In this document: in pieces, positions 15,241-24,653 of the stretch | Layout: every line of letters begins with the position of its first letter | How positions within the stretch are numbered: the stretch's first letter is position 1 | Assembly: GCF_013155375.1 (NCBI RefSeq) | Contig: NZ_JABJQY010000004.1 | Location: forward strand, 248,001-312,000 | Reading direction: 5' to 3' | Length of the DNA: 64,000 bases | Source: Nocardioides sp. zg-1308 | Lineage (GTDB): Bacteria; Actinomycetota; Actinomycetes; Propionibacteriales; Nocardioidaceae | Made by a program: the position numbers and the translations under genes | The notes under the pieces: generated by a model | Database searches by the model: none | The model's input: only the letters and a program-made list of their open reading frames with translations | What the model was told of the DNA's origin: nothing

Positions 15241-16146
15241 TCATGCCACCACCTCCAGGGCGCCGGGCACGCAGTCGATCGTGAGCGGCAGCGGCCCGAA
15301 GCGCTCGCCGTCGGCGTACGAGACGATGCCGGGCGCGGCGACGGTCACCGACCTGACCCGCCGGTGGACGTACTCGGCCACACCGTCGATCCTTCCCGTG
15401 AACAGGCGCGGGTAGGACCGCACCAGCTTGGTCTTGCTCATCCGCGTGATGACCACGACGTCGAGCAGCCCGTCGTCGAGCAGCGCGCCCTCGGTGATCC
15501 GCAGGCCACCGCCGAACGACGGGCCGTTGCCGACGGCGACGAGCATCGCCTCGTGCTCCGCGGACTCGCCGTCGAGCTGGAGGACGTAGGGGATGGGCCG
15601 GAACGTGCGCAGCTCGGCGAGGGTGGCCAGGTTGTAGCGCATCTGACCCCGCGGCCACGCCATCGCGTTGGCCCGCTCGTTGACGATCGCGTCGAAGCCG
15701 GCGGCCAGCACGGTGACGAACCAGCGGTCGCCGCTCCGGGCGAGGTCGATCGTGCGCCGGCGCGAGGCGATGACGCGGTCGGCCGCCGCGACCGCGTCGG
15801 CGCGGGGCAGGCCGAGGTAGCGCGCGAAATCGTTGCCGGTGCCGCTGGGGATCAGGCCGAGCGGCACGCCGGTGCCGGCCACCGCCTGCACGCCCAGGTG
15901 CACCAGCCCGTCCCCACCGCACAGCACGAGCGCCTCGACGCCGTCGGCGACGCAGCCGCGGGCGAGGTCGGCGGCCTCGTCGGCGTCGCGGCCCTCGAGG
16001 TTGCGCACCACGAAGCCGCTCTCGCGCAGCCGCGCCAGCGCCACGTCGCGGTAGCGCGCGCCCCTGCCGCCGCCGGCGGTGGGATTGGTCAGCAGCGCGA
16101 TCTCGCGACCCCGCGCGGCGCGGTCGGGTGCAGCGGGGTCGTGCAT
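15241..16146 (-). CDS. Diacylglycerol/lipid kinase family protein (YegS/DgkB-like)
   Basis: 301-residue lipid kinase of the DAGK catalytic family, phosphorylating diacylglycerol or a related lipid in the membrane. The diagnostic motifs are NPTAGGGRG at residue ~20, LCGGDGLVHLGVQA (GGDG nucleotide-binding loop) at ~75 and LIPSGTGNDFARYLGL at ~98. The C-terminal beta domain includes LLDDGLLDVVVI. ATG start at 16146 with a TAGGGT hexamer 7 nt upstream, so it probably has its own leaderless promoter even though it lies in the same direction as the tat/paf genes. The exact lipid substrate cannot be told. Confidence 0.9.
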   Translation of the reverse strand: MHDPAAPDRAARGREIALLTNPTAGGGRGARYRDVALARLRESGFVVRNLEGRDADEAADLARGCVADGVEALVLCGGDGLVHLGVQAVAGTGVPLGLIPSGTGNDFARYLGLPRADAVAAADRVIASRRRTIDLARSGDRWFVTVLAAGFDAIVNERANAMAWPRGQMRYNLATLAELRTFRPIPYVLQLDGESAEHEAMLVAVGNGPSFGGGLRITEGALLDDGLLDVVVITRMSKTKLVRSYPRLFTGRIDGVAEYVHRRVRSVTVAAPGIVSYADGERFGPLPLTIDCVPGALEVVA

Positions 16147-16153
16147 GAGCGCG

Positions 16154-16159
16154 ACCCTA
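16154..16159 (-). promoter_or_regulatory. Predicted -10 of leaderless lipid-kinase promoter
   Basis: TAGGGT on the minus strand, 7 nt before the ATG at 16146. No Shine-Dalgarno lies between. Confidence 0.5.
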
Positions 16160-16170
16160 TCCCCCGCTCC

Positions 16171-16584
16171 TCAACGACCGAGTCGGAGCAGGGCGGCGTA
16201 GCGCTCGGCGTGTGCCCCCACGGCCCGCGCCAGCCGGCCCAGGGCGTCGAGCACGAGCTCGGGGTCGAAGCGCGTCCCCGGCACCGCGAGGACCAGGCGG
16301 GCGTCGACCTCACCGATGACGACCTGGTCGTGCCGCCACGCCTGGTGCACGCGCAGCCGGCTCGCGTCGTCCACCACGGGCTCGGGGTAGGCCTCGTCCA
16401 CGGCGAGCAGGTCGCAGGCGAGCTCCTGCGCCGCGCCCCCCGCGCCGCCCGGGTCCTCGGACGTCAGCCGGCCGCGGACCAGGTGTCCCGAGCGCAGTCC
16501 GGCCTCCGCGCGCCACACCACGTCCGAGGTGCCGAGCCACTCCGGCAGGTCGAACGGGTCGAGGTCGGAGATGGTCGCCTGCAT
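16171..16584 (-). CDS. Hypothetical protein, unknown function
   Basis: 137-residue protein I do not recognise. It starts MQATISDLDPFDLPEWLG and is rich in acidic and small residues, with no transmembrane segment, signal peptide or cysteine cluster. The middle (RLRVHQAWRHDQVVIGEVDARLVLAVPGTRFDPELVLDALGRLARAVGA) reads as beta strands followed by a helix. It sits between tatC (22 bp upstream) and the lipid kinase gene, same strand. Codon use is like its neighbours, and no overlapping reading frame competes, so it is probably real and conserved only in close relatives. Confidence 0.7.
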   Translation of the reverse strand: MQATISDLDPFDLPEWLGTSDVVWRAEAGLRSGHLVRGRLTSEDPGGAGGAAQELACDLLAVDEAYPEPVVDDASRLRVHQAWRHDQVVIGEVDARLVLAVPGTRFDPELVLDALGRLARAVGAHAERYAALLRLGR

Positions 16585-16606
16585 GGCACCAGCCTGTCAG
16601 ACCCGC

Positions 16607-17443
16607 TCAGATGGCCGAGAGCTCGTCGGGTGACAGCCCGCTGTTGGGCGCGCGGCGCGCCCGGCGCCGGTCGTTGAACCGGGCGATCGCCTCGGAGGCG
16701 AAGAAGAGGATGACCATGGGACCGGCCATCAGCGTCATGGTGAAGGGGTCGGCCGACGGCGTCGCGACCGCAGCGAAGACGAACGTGCCGATGATGATCC
16801 ACGGCCGGTAGGCCTTGAGGGAGGCGCCCTTGACGACGCCTGCGAAGTTGAGCAGCACCACGAAGACCGGGATGTTGAAGGCGAGACCGAAGACGAACAG
16901 CGTGCGGGTGAAGAACTGGAGGTAGTCGTTGAAGTCGATGAGGTTGGTGACGCCCTCGGGGTTGAACCCGATGAGCACCTCGAGGGCCACGGGCAGCGTG
17001 AGGTAGCCCAGGGCGATCCCCGCGAGGAAGAGCGGCCCGGCGACGGCGACGAAGATCCGGCTCATCTTCCGCTCCTGGGCGTAGAGCCCGGGGAGCACGA
17101 ACGCCCAGATCTGGTAGAGCCAGTAGGGCGCGGTCACGATGGCGGCGGCGAAGCCGCACAGCGTCAGCCACAGCAGCAGCCCGGCGCCGGCGCCGCTGGT
17201 GGTGGCGTTGGTCGTGCCCTCGGGCAGCTTGGCCTGGGCCTGCTCGTAGGGACCGTAGACGAGGTCGATCAGGAAGTGCCGGAAGAACAGCGCCACGCCC
17301 AGCGCCAGCACGAAGACCATCAGGCAGCGCAGCAGGCGCGCGCGGAACTCACGGAAGTGGTCCGACAGCGCCATCCGGCCGTCCGGGCCGACGTCGTGGT
17401 GGGGCCGGCCCGAGAACAGGCCGACCAGACCGGCGATCCTCAC
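16607..17443 (-). CDS. tatC: Twin-arginine translocase subunit TatC
   Basis: 278-residue integral membrane receptor of the Tat pathway, which exports folded proteins bearing twin-arginine signals. Six membrane segments are visible. The conserved first cytoplasmic region reads ALSDHFREFRARLLRCL (the family's HLxELRxRL), and the later FGLAFNIPVFVVLL, ATPSADPFTMTLMAGPM and IARFND are typical. The start is a GTG 5 bp after the tatA stop; an internal ATG 23 codons later would also keep the conserved region. It is the distal gene of pafB-pafC-tatA-tatC, the arrangement known from M. tuberculosis. Confidence 0.95.
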   Translation of the reverse strand: MRIAGLVGLFSGRPHHDVGPDGRMALSDHFREFRARLLRCLMVFVLALGVALFFRHFLIDLVYGPYEQAQAKLPEGTTNATTSGAGAGLLLWLTLCGFAAAIVTAPYWLYQIWAFVLPGLYAQERKMSRIFVAVAGPLFLAGIALGYLTLPVALEVLIGFNPEGVTNLIDFNDYLQFFTRTLFVFGLAFNIPVFVVLLNFAGVVKGASLKAYRPWIIIGTFVFAAVATPSADPFTMTLMAGPMVILFFASEAIARFNDRRRARRAPNSGLSPDELSAI

Positions 17444-17448
17444 CCGGG

Positions 17449-17733
17449 TCAGGCGGTGGTGTCGTCGCGCCGCTCGCGCAGCACCTCGCCCGAGGCGTCG
17501 TGGCCGACCTCGCGCTGCGCCTCGTTGCGCGCCTCGATCTCACGCTGCTCGGGCGTCTTCGCGTCGTCGTCGTCGTCGCGCAGGCTCTTGGTCTCGGTCT
17601 TGAAGATCCGCAGCGCCTGGCCCGAGCTGCGGGCCAGGTCGGGCAGCTTGGCGGCGCCGAACACGAGCACGACGATCGCGAGGATCACCAGCCACTCCAG
17701 ACCCTGCGGCATGCCGATCAGCGGGTTGGTCAT
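17449..17733 (-). CDS. tatA: Twin-arginine translocase subunit TatA
   Basis: 94-residue pore-forming Tat subunit. A single N-terminal membrane helix (about residues 12-30, LEWLVILAIVVLVFGAAKLP) is followed by the conserved amphipathic helix start LPDLARSSGQALRIFKTETKSL and an acidic, disordered tail with DDDDD. Some Tat proteins of this type are annotated TatA/TatE. Its ATG overlaps the pafC stop by 4 nt and tatC follows 5 bp later, so translation of PafC, TatA and TatC is probably coupled. Confidence 0.94.
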   Translation of the reverse strand: MTNPLIGMPQGLEWLVILAIVVLVFGAAKLPDLARSSGQALRIFKTETKSLRDDDDDAKTPEQREIEARNEAQREVGHDASGEVLRERRDDTTA

Positions 17734-18773
17734 GAGGTCACTCCGTCATTGGTGGGTTGCGGGCGGTGGTCCCTGCGGGACGTCCCCGAGTCTACGCCGT
17801 CGTCCTCGTAGAGCCGGAGCGCCGCCTGCGCGGCGGCGCGGAAGCTCTCGGCGTACGCGGTGGGGGCGACGAGCGTGGCGTGGGGGGCGAGGCGCAGCAG
17901 GAGGGACCGGACCCACTGCTCGCTGGCGACCTGGAGGTCGATGTCGATGGTGCCGTCGGGCCCCGGTCGCTGGGCGGTCACCTGGTAGTACTCCACCGCC
18001 CACCGTGCGGGCGGCGCGAGGCGCAGGGTGACCGTGGTGGTCTCGGCGTCGGCAAACCAGCCGCCCGTCAGGTCGCGGGCCCGCGCACCGGGGTCGGCCA
18101 CGGGGGTGTCGAGCTCGCGTGCCGCCAGGATCCGGTCCACGCGGAACGCGCGGTCCCCCACCGCGGTGTGGCACCACGCGTCGAGATAGAGCCGGTCCTC
18201 GACGCGGGCCAGGCCGCGCGGGTCGACGACGCGACGCGACTCCTCGTCGCGCGTGGGGACGTGGTAGCTGATCTCGACCTGGTGGCCGTGGGCGATCGCC
18301 GACTCGAGGGTGGGCACGATGGCGCTGCTCTCGAGCGGTGTTGGGGTGACGTGGAGGCGCAGCAGCCCCTCCTCGTCCTGCCCGGCGGCCTGCTCGAGCT
18401 TGGCCAGCGTGCGGGTGATGACGTCGCGGGCCTCGGCGGGCGCCGCCTCGACCATCGTGCGCAGCGCCACCACGAGCGAGGTCGCCTCGGCGGGCGAGAA
18501 CCGCACCGGTCGCGCGAGGTAGTCGGCGTTGTCGACGCGGATGATCCGGTCGCCCTCGAGCGCCTCCAGGTCGACCTCGATCAGGTCGCCGGGCAGCCCC
18601 GGCGACACCCCGGTCATGAAGAGCAGGCGCAGGTCGCGCTCGATCTGCTCGGCGTCGGTGCCGAAGTGGGCCGCGGCGTCGTCGAGGCGCACCTCGCCGC
18701 GGGCCAGGAGGTAGGGCACCAGGGCCAGCAGGCGGGCGACCTGGTCGGGGGCGGTGTCGCCGGTCGTGCTCAT
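17730..18773 (-). CDS. pafC: WYL-domain DNA-damage regulator PafC
   Basis: 347-residue WYL-domain protein, the second half of the PafBC heterodimer, which in mycobacteria activates the LexA/RecA-independent DNA-damage response. An N-terminal winged helix (QVARLLALVPYLLARGEVRLDDAAAHFG) is followed by a middle WYL domain (HGHQVEISYHVPTRDEESRRVVDPRGLARVEDRLYLDAWCHTAVGDRAFRVDRI, ~175-235) and a WCX C-terminal extension (~250-335). ATG at 18773, overlapping the pafB stop (ATGA); its own stop overlaps the tatA start. Direct linkage to tatA is the standard actinobacterial order. Confidence 0.93.
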   Translation of the reverse strand: MSTTGDTAPDQVARLLALVPYLLARGEVRLDDAAAHFGTDAEQIERDLRLLFMTGVSPGLPGDLIEVDLEALEGDRIIRVDNADYLARPVRFSPAEATSLVVALRTMVEAAPAEARDVITRTLAKLEQAAGQDEEGLLRLHVTPTPLESSAIVPTLESAIAHGHQVEISYHVPTRDEESRRVVDPRGLARVEDRLYLDAWCHTAVGDRAFRVDRILAARELDTPVADPGARARDLTGGWFADAETTTVTLRLAPPARWAVEYYQVTAQRPGPDGTIDIDLQVASEQWVRSLLLRLAPHATLVAPTAYAESFRAAAQAALRLYEDDGVDSGTSRRDHRPQPTNDGVTS

Positions 18774-19753
18774 CGGACCTCCTCCCCCGGTGCGGCGACC
18801 GCACGCAGGCGGGTCACCACGTCGTCGCGCAGCGCGAGCGGTCCGTGGACCACCACGTCGGCGCCGTAGGTCAGCACCTCGTCGGAGAGCTCGTGCACCG
18901 GCCCCTCGACGACGAGCAGGTCCCAGCCGGGCAGCTCCTCGATCGGGGTGACCGACTCGGCTCGTCGGCGCAGGCCCACACCCGTCCCCTGCCGCGCCCG
19001 GACCTCGGCCCGCACGGACGGGAACGACGGTGAGAGGCGGCGTGCGACAGCGCGCACGTCGGTGCCGGGCGGGACGTCGTACGCCGCCGACTTGCCGCTC
19101 GCGCGGACCGGTCCGACGATGCGCGAGAGGCGGAAGACCCGCTCGGCGCTGCGGTCGACGTCGAAGCCGACGACGTACCAGCGCCCCGAGGACCGGGCCA
19201 GGCCCCACGGCTGGAGGCGACGGGTGGTCGGCTCGGTCTCGCTGGCGCGCTGGTAGGGGAAGCTGACCTGCCGGCGCTTGCCGACGGCGTCCCAGAGCGG
19301 CTCGAAGGCCGGCTCGTCCGCGGTGATGGCGGGTGCCACCACCTCGAGGCGGGACGGGTCGATCTCCACGCCCTGGCCCTTGAGCTTGGCCAGGGCCCGG
19401 ACGGTCGCCTTGGCGAGGGTGGCCTGCTGCCACACCTGCGCCGCGAGCCCGAGCACCGCCGCCTCGTCGGACTCGAAGCGGATCTCCGGGAGCGAGGTCT
19501 GCTCGGTCGGGATGCGGTAGCCGATCTCGTCGTCGAAGAACGCGTCCGCGCTGCCGACCTCGATCACCGCGCCGATCTGGCGCAGGGCGTCCTTGTCGCG
19601 CTCGAAGGCACGCTCGAACGCCTCGTCGCCGGCCGCCGTGCGGGGGTGCTCGGGGTAGCACGCCTCGCGGATCGCGTCCTTGCCGATGAACCGCTTGGCG
19701 CCGAGCAGCAGGATGTGCAGGTTCATCAGCCGCTCGGCCCGGGGCTGCGCCAT
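18770..19753 (-). CDS. pafB: WYL-domain DNA-damage regulator PafB
   Basis: 327-residue partner of PafC. The N-terminal winged-helix region begins AERLMNLHILLLGAKRFIGKDAIRE and includes the family segment FERDKDALRQIGAVIEV. A WYL domain follows at ~155-215 (RRQVSFPYQRASETEPTTRRLQPWGLARSSGRWYVVGFDVDRSAERVFRLSRI) and a WCX domain ends the protein. The ATG at 19753 is preceded by purine-rich GAAGGAAGGGAG, a good Shine-Dalgarno. First gene of the pafB-pafC-tatA-tatC run; 34 bp separates it from the FKBP gene upstream. Despite the name (proteasome accessory factor), the known role is transcriptional. Confidence 0.93.
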   Translation of the reverse strand: MAQPRAERLMNLHILLLGAKRFIGKDAIREACYPEHPRTAAGDEAFERAFERDKDALRQIGAVIEVGSADAFFDDEIGYRIPTEQTSLPEIRFESDEAAVLGLAAQVWQQATLAKATVRALAKLKGQGVEIDPSRLEVVAPAITADEPAFEPLWDAVGKRRQVSFPYQRASETEPTTRRLQPWGLARSSGRWYVVGFDVDRSAERVFRLSRIVGPVRASGKSAAYDVPPGTDVRAVARRLSPSFPSVRAEVRARQGTGVGLRRRAESVTPIEELPGWDLLVVEGPVHELSDEVLTYGADVVVHGPLALRDDVVTRLRAVAAPGEEVR

Positions 19754-19787
19754 CCCTGCTCCCTTCCTTCTGCTCGTGCGCGTCGGC

Positions 19788-20747
19788 TCAGGAGGCGGCG
19801 AGGATGTCGACGACGAAGAAGAGCGTGTCGGTGCCCGTGATCCCGGCCTGCTCGTTGCCCTCCTCGCCGTAGCCCTTGGCCGGCGGGATCTCGAGGATCA
19901 CCCGCGAGCCGACGGTCCGGCCCACCAGGCGCTCGTCCCAGCCGGCGATGACCTGGCCGACGCCGATCGGGAACTCGGCCGGCTCCTTGCTGTAGGACTC
20001 GTCGAACGGCTTGTCGGCCTCGTAGACCTGGCCGAGGTAGTCGACGGTCAGGGTCTGGCCGGACTTCACCTTGGCCCCGTCGCCCTTGATGAGCGTGGTG
20101 GCGATCAGCTCGCCGGTCGGCTCGTGGGCCTCGGTGAAGTCGAAGCCGGTGATCACGCCGTCCTTCTCGACGAGGGTGGGCGCCCAGCCCGCGGGCTTCT
20201 TCTCCTCGCCCTGGGGGCCGTCGAGCGGCGGCACGGTCTCGGACCGGTCGAGGATGTCGACGACCGCGAGGACGGCGTCCTTGTTGCCGATGCCGATGGT
20301 CGGGTTGCCGACCTCGCCGTAGGCCTTCTCGGCGGAGGTCAGCATGACGACGCGGTCGCCGACCTTGCGTCCGATCATGGCCTCGCGCAGGAAGGGCAGC
20401 ACGTCGGCGGACAGCTCGACCGACTGCGTGGCGCCCTTCTTGGTGTAGGTGCTCTGGGCCTCCTCCTGCGTGAAGCCGTTGCCGATCCACCAGTTGGCCT
20501 GGACGGTGTCGCCGTCGGCGACGGTCTCGCCGTCGCCCTCGACGAGGACGTCGACCTCCTCCGCGGACGGGTCGAGCCGGCCGTCGAAGGTCACCTCGGG
20601 CTCCTGGCCCTGCTCGCCCTCGACGGTCACCGAGCTGAGGGGCGCGCCCCCCTCCTCGGCGTCGCTGGAGCCGGAGCCGCACGCGGCGAGTCCGAGCATG
20701 CTGAGGGCGAGAACACCGCTGAGGGCAGCGGAACGTACACGAGACAC
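19788..20747 (-). CDS. FKBP-type peptidyl-prolyl isomerase lipoprotein (two FKBP domains)
   Basis: 319-residue secreted lipoprotein with a signal peptide ending in the lipobox LGLAAC (C23). Two FKBP-like domains follow: a divergent one at about 75-175 (VQANWWIGNG, FLREAMIGRKVGDRVVMLTSAEKAYGE) and a canonical one at about 220-319 (LTVDYLGQVYEADKPFDES, GQVIAGWDERLVGRTVGSRVILEIPPAKGYGE). It likely speeds folding of exported proteins at the outer face of the membrane. GTG at 20747 is chosen because AGGTGA lies 4 nt upstream and the signal peptide starts there; a longer frame upstream has no signal logic. It sits between pafA and pafB, as in other actinobacteria. Confidence 0.92.
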   Translation of the reverse strand: MSRVRSAALSGVLALSMLGLAACGSGSSDAEEGGAPLSSVTVEGEQGQEPEVTFDGRLDPSAEEVDVLVEGDGETVADGDTVQANWWIGNGFTQEEAQSTYTKKGATQSVELSADVLPFLREAMIGRKVGDRVVMLTSAEKAYGEVGNPTIGIGNKDAVLAVVDILDRSETVPPLDGPQGEEKKPAGWAPTLVEKDGVITGFDFTEAHEPTGELIATTLIKGDGAKVKSGQTLTVDYLGQVYEADKPFDESYSKEPAEFPIGVGQVIAGWDERLVGRTVGSRVILEIPPAKGYGEEGNEQAGITGTDTLFFVVDILAAS

Positions 20748-20891
20748 TGGTTCACCTGATTCGATCGGTCGGCGTTGCGCGGTCACCCTATCGAGCGACC
20801 CCCACCCCTCGCGGCACGACACCACGTCGGGGTGGTCGGCGACCGCCCGGGCCGGTGGCGACGCCGGGGCGGGTGCGGGCACGCCAGGGGC

Positions 20892-22253
20892 TCACATGCC
20901 GTCGATGAGCCTCTGCACGCGCTCGTCGTAGGCCTTGAACGGGTCCTTGCAGAGCACGGTGCGCTGCGCCTGGTCGTTGAGCTTGAGGTGCACCCAGTCC
21001 ACCGTGAAGTCGCGGCGGCGCTCCTGTGCCTTGCGGATGAACTCCCCGCGCAGCCGGGCGCGGGTGTTCTGCGGCGGCACGCTCTTGGCCTCGAAGATCT
21101 TGAGGTCGGTGGTCACGCGGGCCACGGCGCCGCGCTTCTCCAGCAGGTAGTAGAGGCCGCGACCGCGGTGGATGTCGTGGTAGGCGAGGTCGAGCTGGGC
21201 GATCCGGGCGTCGCCGAGCGAGAGCCCGTGCTTGGCGCGGTAGCGCTCGATGAGCTTGAGCTTGATGACCCAGTCGATCTCCCGGTCGACCAGACCCAGG
21301 TCGTCGGACTCCACGGCCTTGAGGGCGCGCTCCCACAGGTCGAGGGCGCGCTCGATGGTCGGGGTGGAGATCTGGCGACGGTCCACGAAGTCGCGGGCCT
21401 TGCCGAGGTACTCCGCCTGGATCTCCAGCGCGCTCGCCTCGCGGCCGTTGGCCAGGCGCACCTTGCGCTGCCCGGTCGGGTCGTGGCTGATCTCGCGGAT
21501 GGCCCGGATCGGGTTCTCCATGGTGAGGTCGCGCATCACCACGCCCTCCTCGATCATCCGCAGCACCAGGTCGCAGGAGGCCACCTTGAGCAGCGTGGTC
21601 GTCTCGCTCATGTTGGAGTCGCCGACGATGACGTGGAGGCGCCGGAACCGCTCGGCGTCGGCGTGCGGCTCGTCGCGGGTGTTGATGATCGGGCGGCTGC
21701 GCGTCGTCGCGCTGCTGACGCCCTCCCAGATGTGCTCGGCGCGCTGGGAGACGCTGTAGGACGCCCCGCGCGGGGTCATCACGACCTTGCCGGCGCCCAC
21801 GACGATCTGGCGGGTCACGAGGAACGGGATGAGGATGTCGGCGAGGCGGCTGAACTCCCCGGCCCGGCCGACGAGGTAGTTCTCGTGGCAGCCGTAGGAG
21901 TTGCCCGCGGAGTCGGTGTTGTTCTTGAAGAGGTAGATGTCGCCGGAGATGCCCTCCTCGTGCAGGCGGTTCTCCGCGTCGAGGAGGAGGCCCTCGAGGA
22001 TCCGCTCCCCCGCCTTGTCGTGCGTGACGAGGTCGACGATGTCGTCGCACTCGGGGGTCGCGTACTCCGGGTGGCTGCCGACGTCGAGGTAGAGCCGCGC
22101 GCCGTTGCGGAGGAAGACGTTGGACGAGCGTCCCCAGCTGACCACCTTGCGGAAGAGGTAGCGTGCGACCTCGTCGGGGCTCAGGCGGCGTTGGCCCTTG
22201 AACGTGCACGTGACGCCGTACTCGTTCTCGATGCCGAAGATCCGCCGGTCCAT
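20892..22253 (-). CDS. pafA: Pup-protein ligase PafA
   Basis: 453-residue ligase that joins the C-terminal glutamate of Pup to substrate lysines with ATP. Full family length and near-invariant segments: [16 protein letters not shown] at the start, [15 protein letters not shown] (contains the catalytic Asp in the beta-sheet cradle), [45 protein letters not shown] and SHDPTG. ATG at 22253 with TAGGGT 6 nt upstream and no Shine-Dalgarno, indicating a leaderless transcript. It is homologous to Dop at 25040-26560, from which it differs by lacking the Dop loop. Confidence 0.96.
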   Translation of the reverse strand: MDRRIFGIENEYGVTCTFKGQRRLSPDEVARYLFRKVVSWGRSSNVFLRNGARLYLDVGSHPEYATPECDDIVDLVTHDKAGERILEGLLLDAENRLHEEGISGDIYLFKNNTDSAGNSYGCHENYLVGRAGEFSRLADILIPFLVTRQIVVGAGKVVMTPRGASYSVSQRAEHIWEGVSSATTRSRPIINTRDEPHADAERFRRLHVIVGDSNMSETTTLLKVASCDLVLRMIEEGVVMRDLTMENPIRAIREISHDPTGQRKVRLANGREASALEIQAEYLGKARDFVDRRQISTPTIERALDLWERALKAVESDDLGLVDREIDWVIKLKLIERYRAKHGLSLGDARIAQLDLAYHDIHRGRGLYYLLEKRGAVARVTTDLKIFEAKSVPPQNTRARLRGEFIRKAQERRRDFTVDWVHLKLNDQAQRTVLCKDPFKAYDERVQRLIDGM

Positions 22254-22259
22254 GTCCCC

Positions 22260-22265
22260 ACCCTA
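22260..22265 (-). promoter_or_regulatory. Predicted -10 of leaderless pafA promoter
   Basis: TAGGGT on the minus strand, 6 nt before the pafA ATG, with no Shine-Dalgarno between. Same layout as pup and dop, the other Pup-pathway transcripts here. Confidence 0.55.
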
Positions 22266-22385
22266 GGCGCGGGGGGCACACGTGACGCGCTCCTGCGCCG
22301 GAATCTCGTCCGGCGAGCCGTGAGCCCGCCCCGACCCACCTCACCGGGGGTTGACGCGCGCGCCCCGTCCGGGTCAGCGTTCCGC

Positions 22386-22796
22386 ATGGGACCACGCCAC
22401 CTCGTCGCCACGGTGCTCGTCGAGCCGAGCGTCATCGAGGACCTGGAGCTGCGGGTGATGACCGACGACCTGTGGCTGTGGCCCGTACGCACGGCGCCCG
22501 TCGTCCTGGACGGCGAGCGGATGGCGTTCCAGCTCCGCAAGCGGCTGGTCGAGCAGCGGCGCGGGGCGTGGGACGACGCCGCGACGTGGACGCCGGCCTG
22601 GATCGGGTTCGGCAGCGCGTGGCACGAGTTCGGCCCCGACGGCAACGCGCGTCCCACCGGCCCTCTCCCGTGGGCCGCTCACCAGCGGCTGTGGGACGCC
22701 CTGGACGAGTTCGGCTCGCTGGTGCGCTACCGGCGCCGCCTCAGCGGCATCCCCACCGAGCCGACCGCGCAGTGGCCGGGGCTCCACCTGCGCTGA
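22386..22796 (+). CDS. Hypothetical protein, unknown function
   Basis: 136-residue protein that I do not recognise. It has many tryptophans (WLWPVRTAP, WDDAATWTPAWIGFGSAWHEFGPDG, LPWAAHQRLWDALDEFG) and no membrane segment or signal. It is transcribed on the plus strand in the middle of the minus-strand Pup genes, divergent from pafA and convergent with prcA (9 bp between stops). No good Shine-Dalgarno or -10 was found before the ATG at 22386, so the start is uncertain. Codon structure is good over the full length, so a real but lineage-specific gene is likelier than a chance frame. Confidence 0.55.
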   Translation: MGPRHLVATVLVEPSVIEDLELRVMTDDLWLWPVRTAPVVLDGERMAFQLRKRLVEQRRGAWDDAATWTPAWIGFGSAWHEFGPDGNARPTGPLPWAAHQRLWDALDEFGSLVRYRRRLSGIPTEPTAQWPGLHLR

Positions 22797-22805
22797 CGGC
22801 CTGGC

Positions 22806-23795
22806 TCAGGGCTGGCCCGGCTCCGGTGCCGGCGGCTGCGGGGCGGGCGGCTGGGCGTCCCCCGGCGCGGCCGGGTCGACCGGTGCGTGGTCTGCGGGAC
22901 GGGTCGGGGGCGACACCGGAGGTGCGACCGGCGGCGCGACGGGAGGAGTGGCGGGCTCGCCCGTGACCGGGTCCTCGAGGGGCGGGGTCGCGCCCGAGAC
23001 CTGGTCGGTGGGGTCGGCGGGGTCGTCCTGGCCGGACTGGCGCGGGCCCGACCCGGCGAGCGCGTCCTCGGCGGTCTCGGGAGCGACCTGCTCGGCGCCG
23101 CGGCCCTGCAGGACCTCGGCCAGTCGGGTCGCCCGCAGCCGGACGAACTTGCGCGGTCGGGTGCGGGTGCGGTCGAGCACCGCCACCTCGAGGTCGTCGG
23201 CCGGGATGACCCGGTCCTCGGACTCGGTGTGACCGAGCGCGGCGACCGCGACGCGGATCGCGTCGTCGAGCGAGGCGCCGGCGACGTAGTGCTCGGCGAG
23301 GTGGGAGGCGACCACGTCGGCCGCGCCACCCATCACGGCGTAGCCGTGCTCGTCGGCGACCTGGCCGTCGTAGGTGAGGCGGTAGAGCTGGTCGTCCTCG
23401 GCGGCGTCGCCGATCTCGGCGACGAAGATCTCCACCTCGTAGGGCTTCTCGCCGCCGGAGGAGAAGATCGTGCCGAGCGTCTGGGCGTAGGCGTTGGCCA
23501 GGCCGCGGCCGGTGACGTCGCGGCGGTCGTAGGCGTAGCCGCGCATATCGGCGAGGCGTACGCCGGCGATGCGGAGGTTCTCGAACTCGTTGTAGCGACC
23601 GACCGCGGCGAAGGCGATCCGGTCGTAGATCTCGCTGACCTTGTGCAGCGCCTGGGACGGGTTCTCCGAGACGAACAGGATGCCGTCGGCGTACTGCACG
23701 GCCACGACGGAACGCCCCCGGGCGATGCCCTTGCGCGCGAAGTCGGCCCGGTCCTTCATCAGCTGCTCGGGCGAGACGTAGAACGGCATGCTCAT
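22806..23795 (-). CDS. prcA: Proteasome subunit alpha PrcA
   Basis: 329-residue alpha subunit forming the outer, gate-controlling rings of the 20S proteasome. The canonical core spans residues 1-235: [31 protein letters not shown], then [23 protein letters not shown]. It is followed by an unusual ~95-residue tail rich in Pro, Ala and Asp with a repeated PPVA pattern, so the protein is well beyond the ~250 residues usual for the family. The tail is probably disordered and exposed at the ring face where the ATPase docks, and it lacks sequence complexity. It follows prcB by 23 bp on the same transcript. Confidence 0.95.
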   Translation of the reverse strand: MSMPFYVSPEQLMKDRADFARKGIARGRSVVAVQYADGILFVSENPSQALHKVSEIYDRIAFAAVGRYNEFENLRIAGVRLADMRGYAYDRRDVTGRGLANAYAQTLGTIFSSGGEKPYEVEIFVAEIGDAAEDDQLYRLTYDGQVADEHGYAVMGGAADVVASHLAEHYVAGASLDDAIRVAVAALGHTESEDRVIPADDLEVAVLDRTRTRPRKFVRLRATRLAEVLQGRGAEQVAPETAEDALAGSGPRQSGQDDPADPTDQVSGATPPLEDPVTGEPATPPVAPPVAPPVSPPTRPADHAPVDPAAPGDAQPPAPQPPAPEPGQP

Positions 23796-23818
23796 GTGGA
23801 AGTGACTCCTGCGTCGGG

Positions 23819-24649
23819 TCAGGTGAGGGAGGCGGCGGGCCCGTCGGGGCGCTGCATCCGTGAGGCGAGGATCCGGTCGGCGATGGCGGCGACGTCGTCG
23901 TCGGGCATGCGGTGGCCGCCGTCGGCGGTGATCACGTGCACCACCGGGAAGATGCGGCGGGTGATGTCGGGGCCGCCGGTGGCCGAGTCGTCGTCGGCGG
24001 CGTCGTAGAGCGCCTGGACGACGGCCGTCACGGTCTCCTCGGCGGTGAGGTCCTCGCGGTAGAGCTTCTTGAGCGAGCCGCGGGCGAAGAGCGAGCCGGA
24101 CCCCACCGAGTGGAACGCGGTCTCCTCGTAGCGGCCGCCGGTGACGTCGTAGCTGAAGATCCGGCCCTGGTCGGCGGCGAGGTCGAAGCCGGCGAAGAGC
24201 GGCACGACCGCGAGGCCCTGCATGGCGAGGCCGAGGTTGGCGCGGATGAGGGCGGCGAGGCGGTTGGCCTTGCCGTCCATCGACAGCGTGGTGCCCTCGA
24301 TCTTCTCGTAGTGCTCGAGCTCGGTCTGGAACAGCCGGACCATCTCGACCGCCAGCCCGGCGGTGCCGGCGATGCCGACCACGGAGAACTCGTCGGCGGG
24401 GAACACCTTCTGGATGTCGCGCTGGGCGATGATGTTGCCCATCGTGGCGCGGCGGTCACCGGCCATGACCACGCCGCCCGCGAACGTCGCGGCGACGATC
24501 GTGGTGCCGTGGGGGGCGAGGTCGCCGGCGTTGCCGGTGGGGACCGCGCGGCGCGACGGCAGCAGGTTGGGCGCCTGGGCGCCGAGGAAGTCGGCGAAGC
24601 TCGACGTGCCGGGCGTCATGTAGGACGTGGGCAGGCGGGACTCGCTCAT
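23819..24649 (-). CDS. prcB: Proteasome subunit beta PrcB
   Basis: 276-residue catalytic beta subunit. The N-terminal ~48 residues are a propeptide; autocleavage is expected between G48 and T49 in [12 protein letters not shown], freeing the catalytic threonine. The core continues with [27 protein letters not shown] (the conserved Asp/Lys region of the Ntn hydrolase active site is near AGDRRAT and QKVF) and [17 protein letters not shown]. It lies 4 bp downstream of pup and 23 bp upstream of prcA, so pup-prcB-prcA are one operon. Confidence 0.96.
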   Translation of the reverse strand: MSESRLPTSYMTPGTSSFADFLGAQAPNLLPSRRAVPTGNAGDLAPHGTTIVAATFAGGVVMAGDRRATMGNIIAQRDIQKVFPADEFSVVGIAGTAGLAVEMVRLFQTELEHYEKIEGTTLSMDGKANRLAALIRANLGLAMQGLAVVPLFAGFDLAADQGRIFSYDVTGGRYEETAFHSVGSGSLFARGSLKKLYREDLTAEETVTAVVQALYDAADDDSATGGPDITRRIFPVVHVITADGGHRMPDDDVAAIADRILASRMQRPDGPAASLT

Positions 24650-24653
24650 CCGG

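Noticed and set aside
12261..15284. Very long open frame opposite helY (about 1000 codons)
   Set aside because: Shadow frame typical of very GC-rich DNA; translation is low-complexity (Arg/Val/Gly/His-rich) while helY carries all helicase motifs on the other strand.
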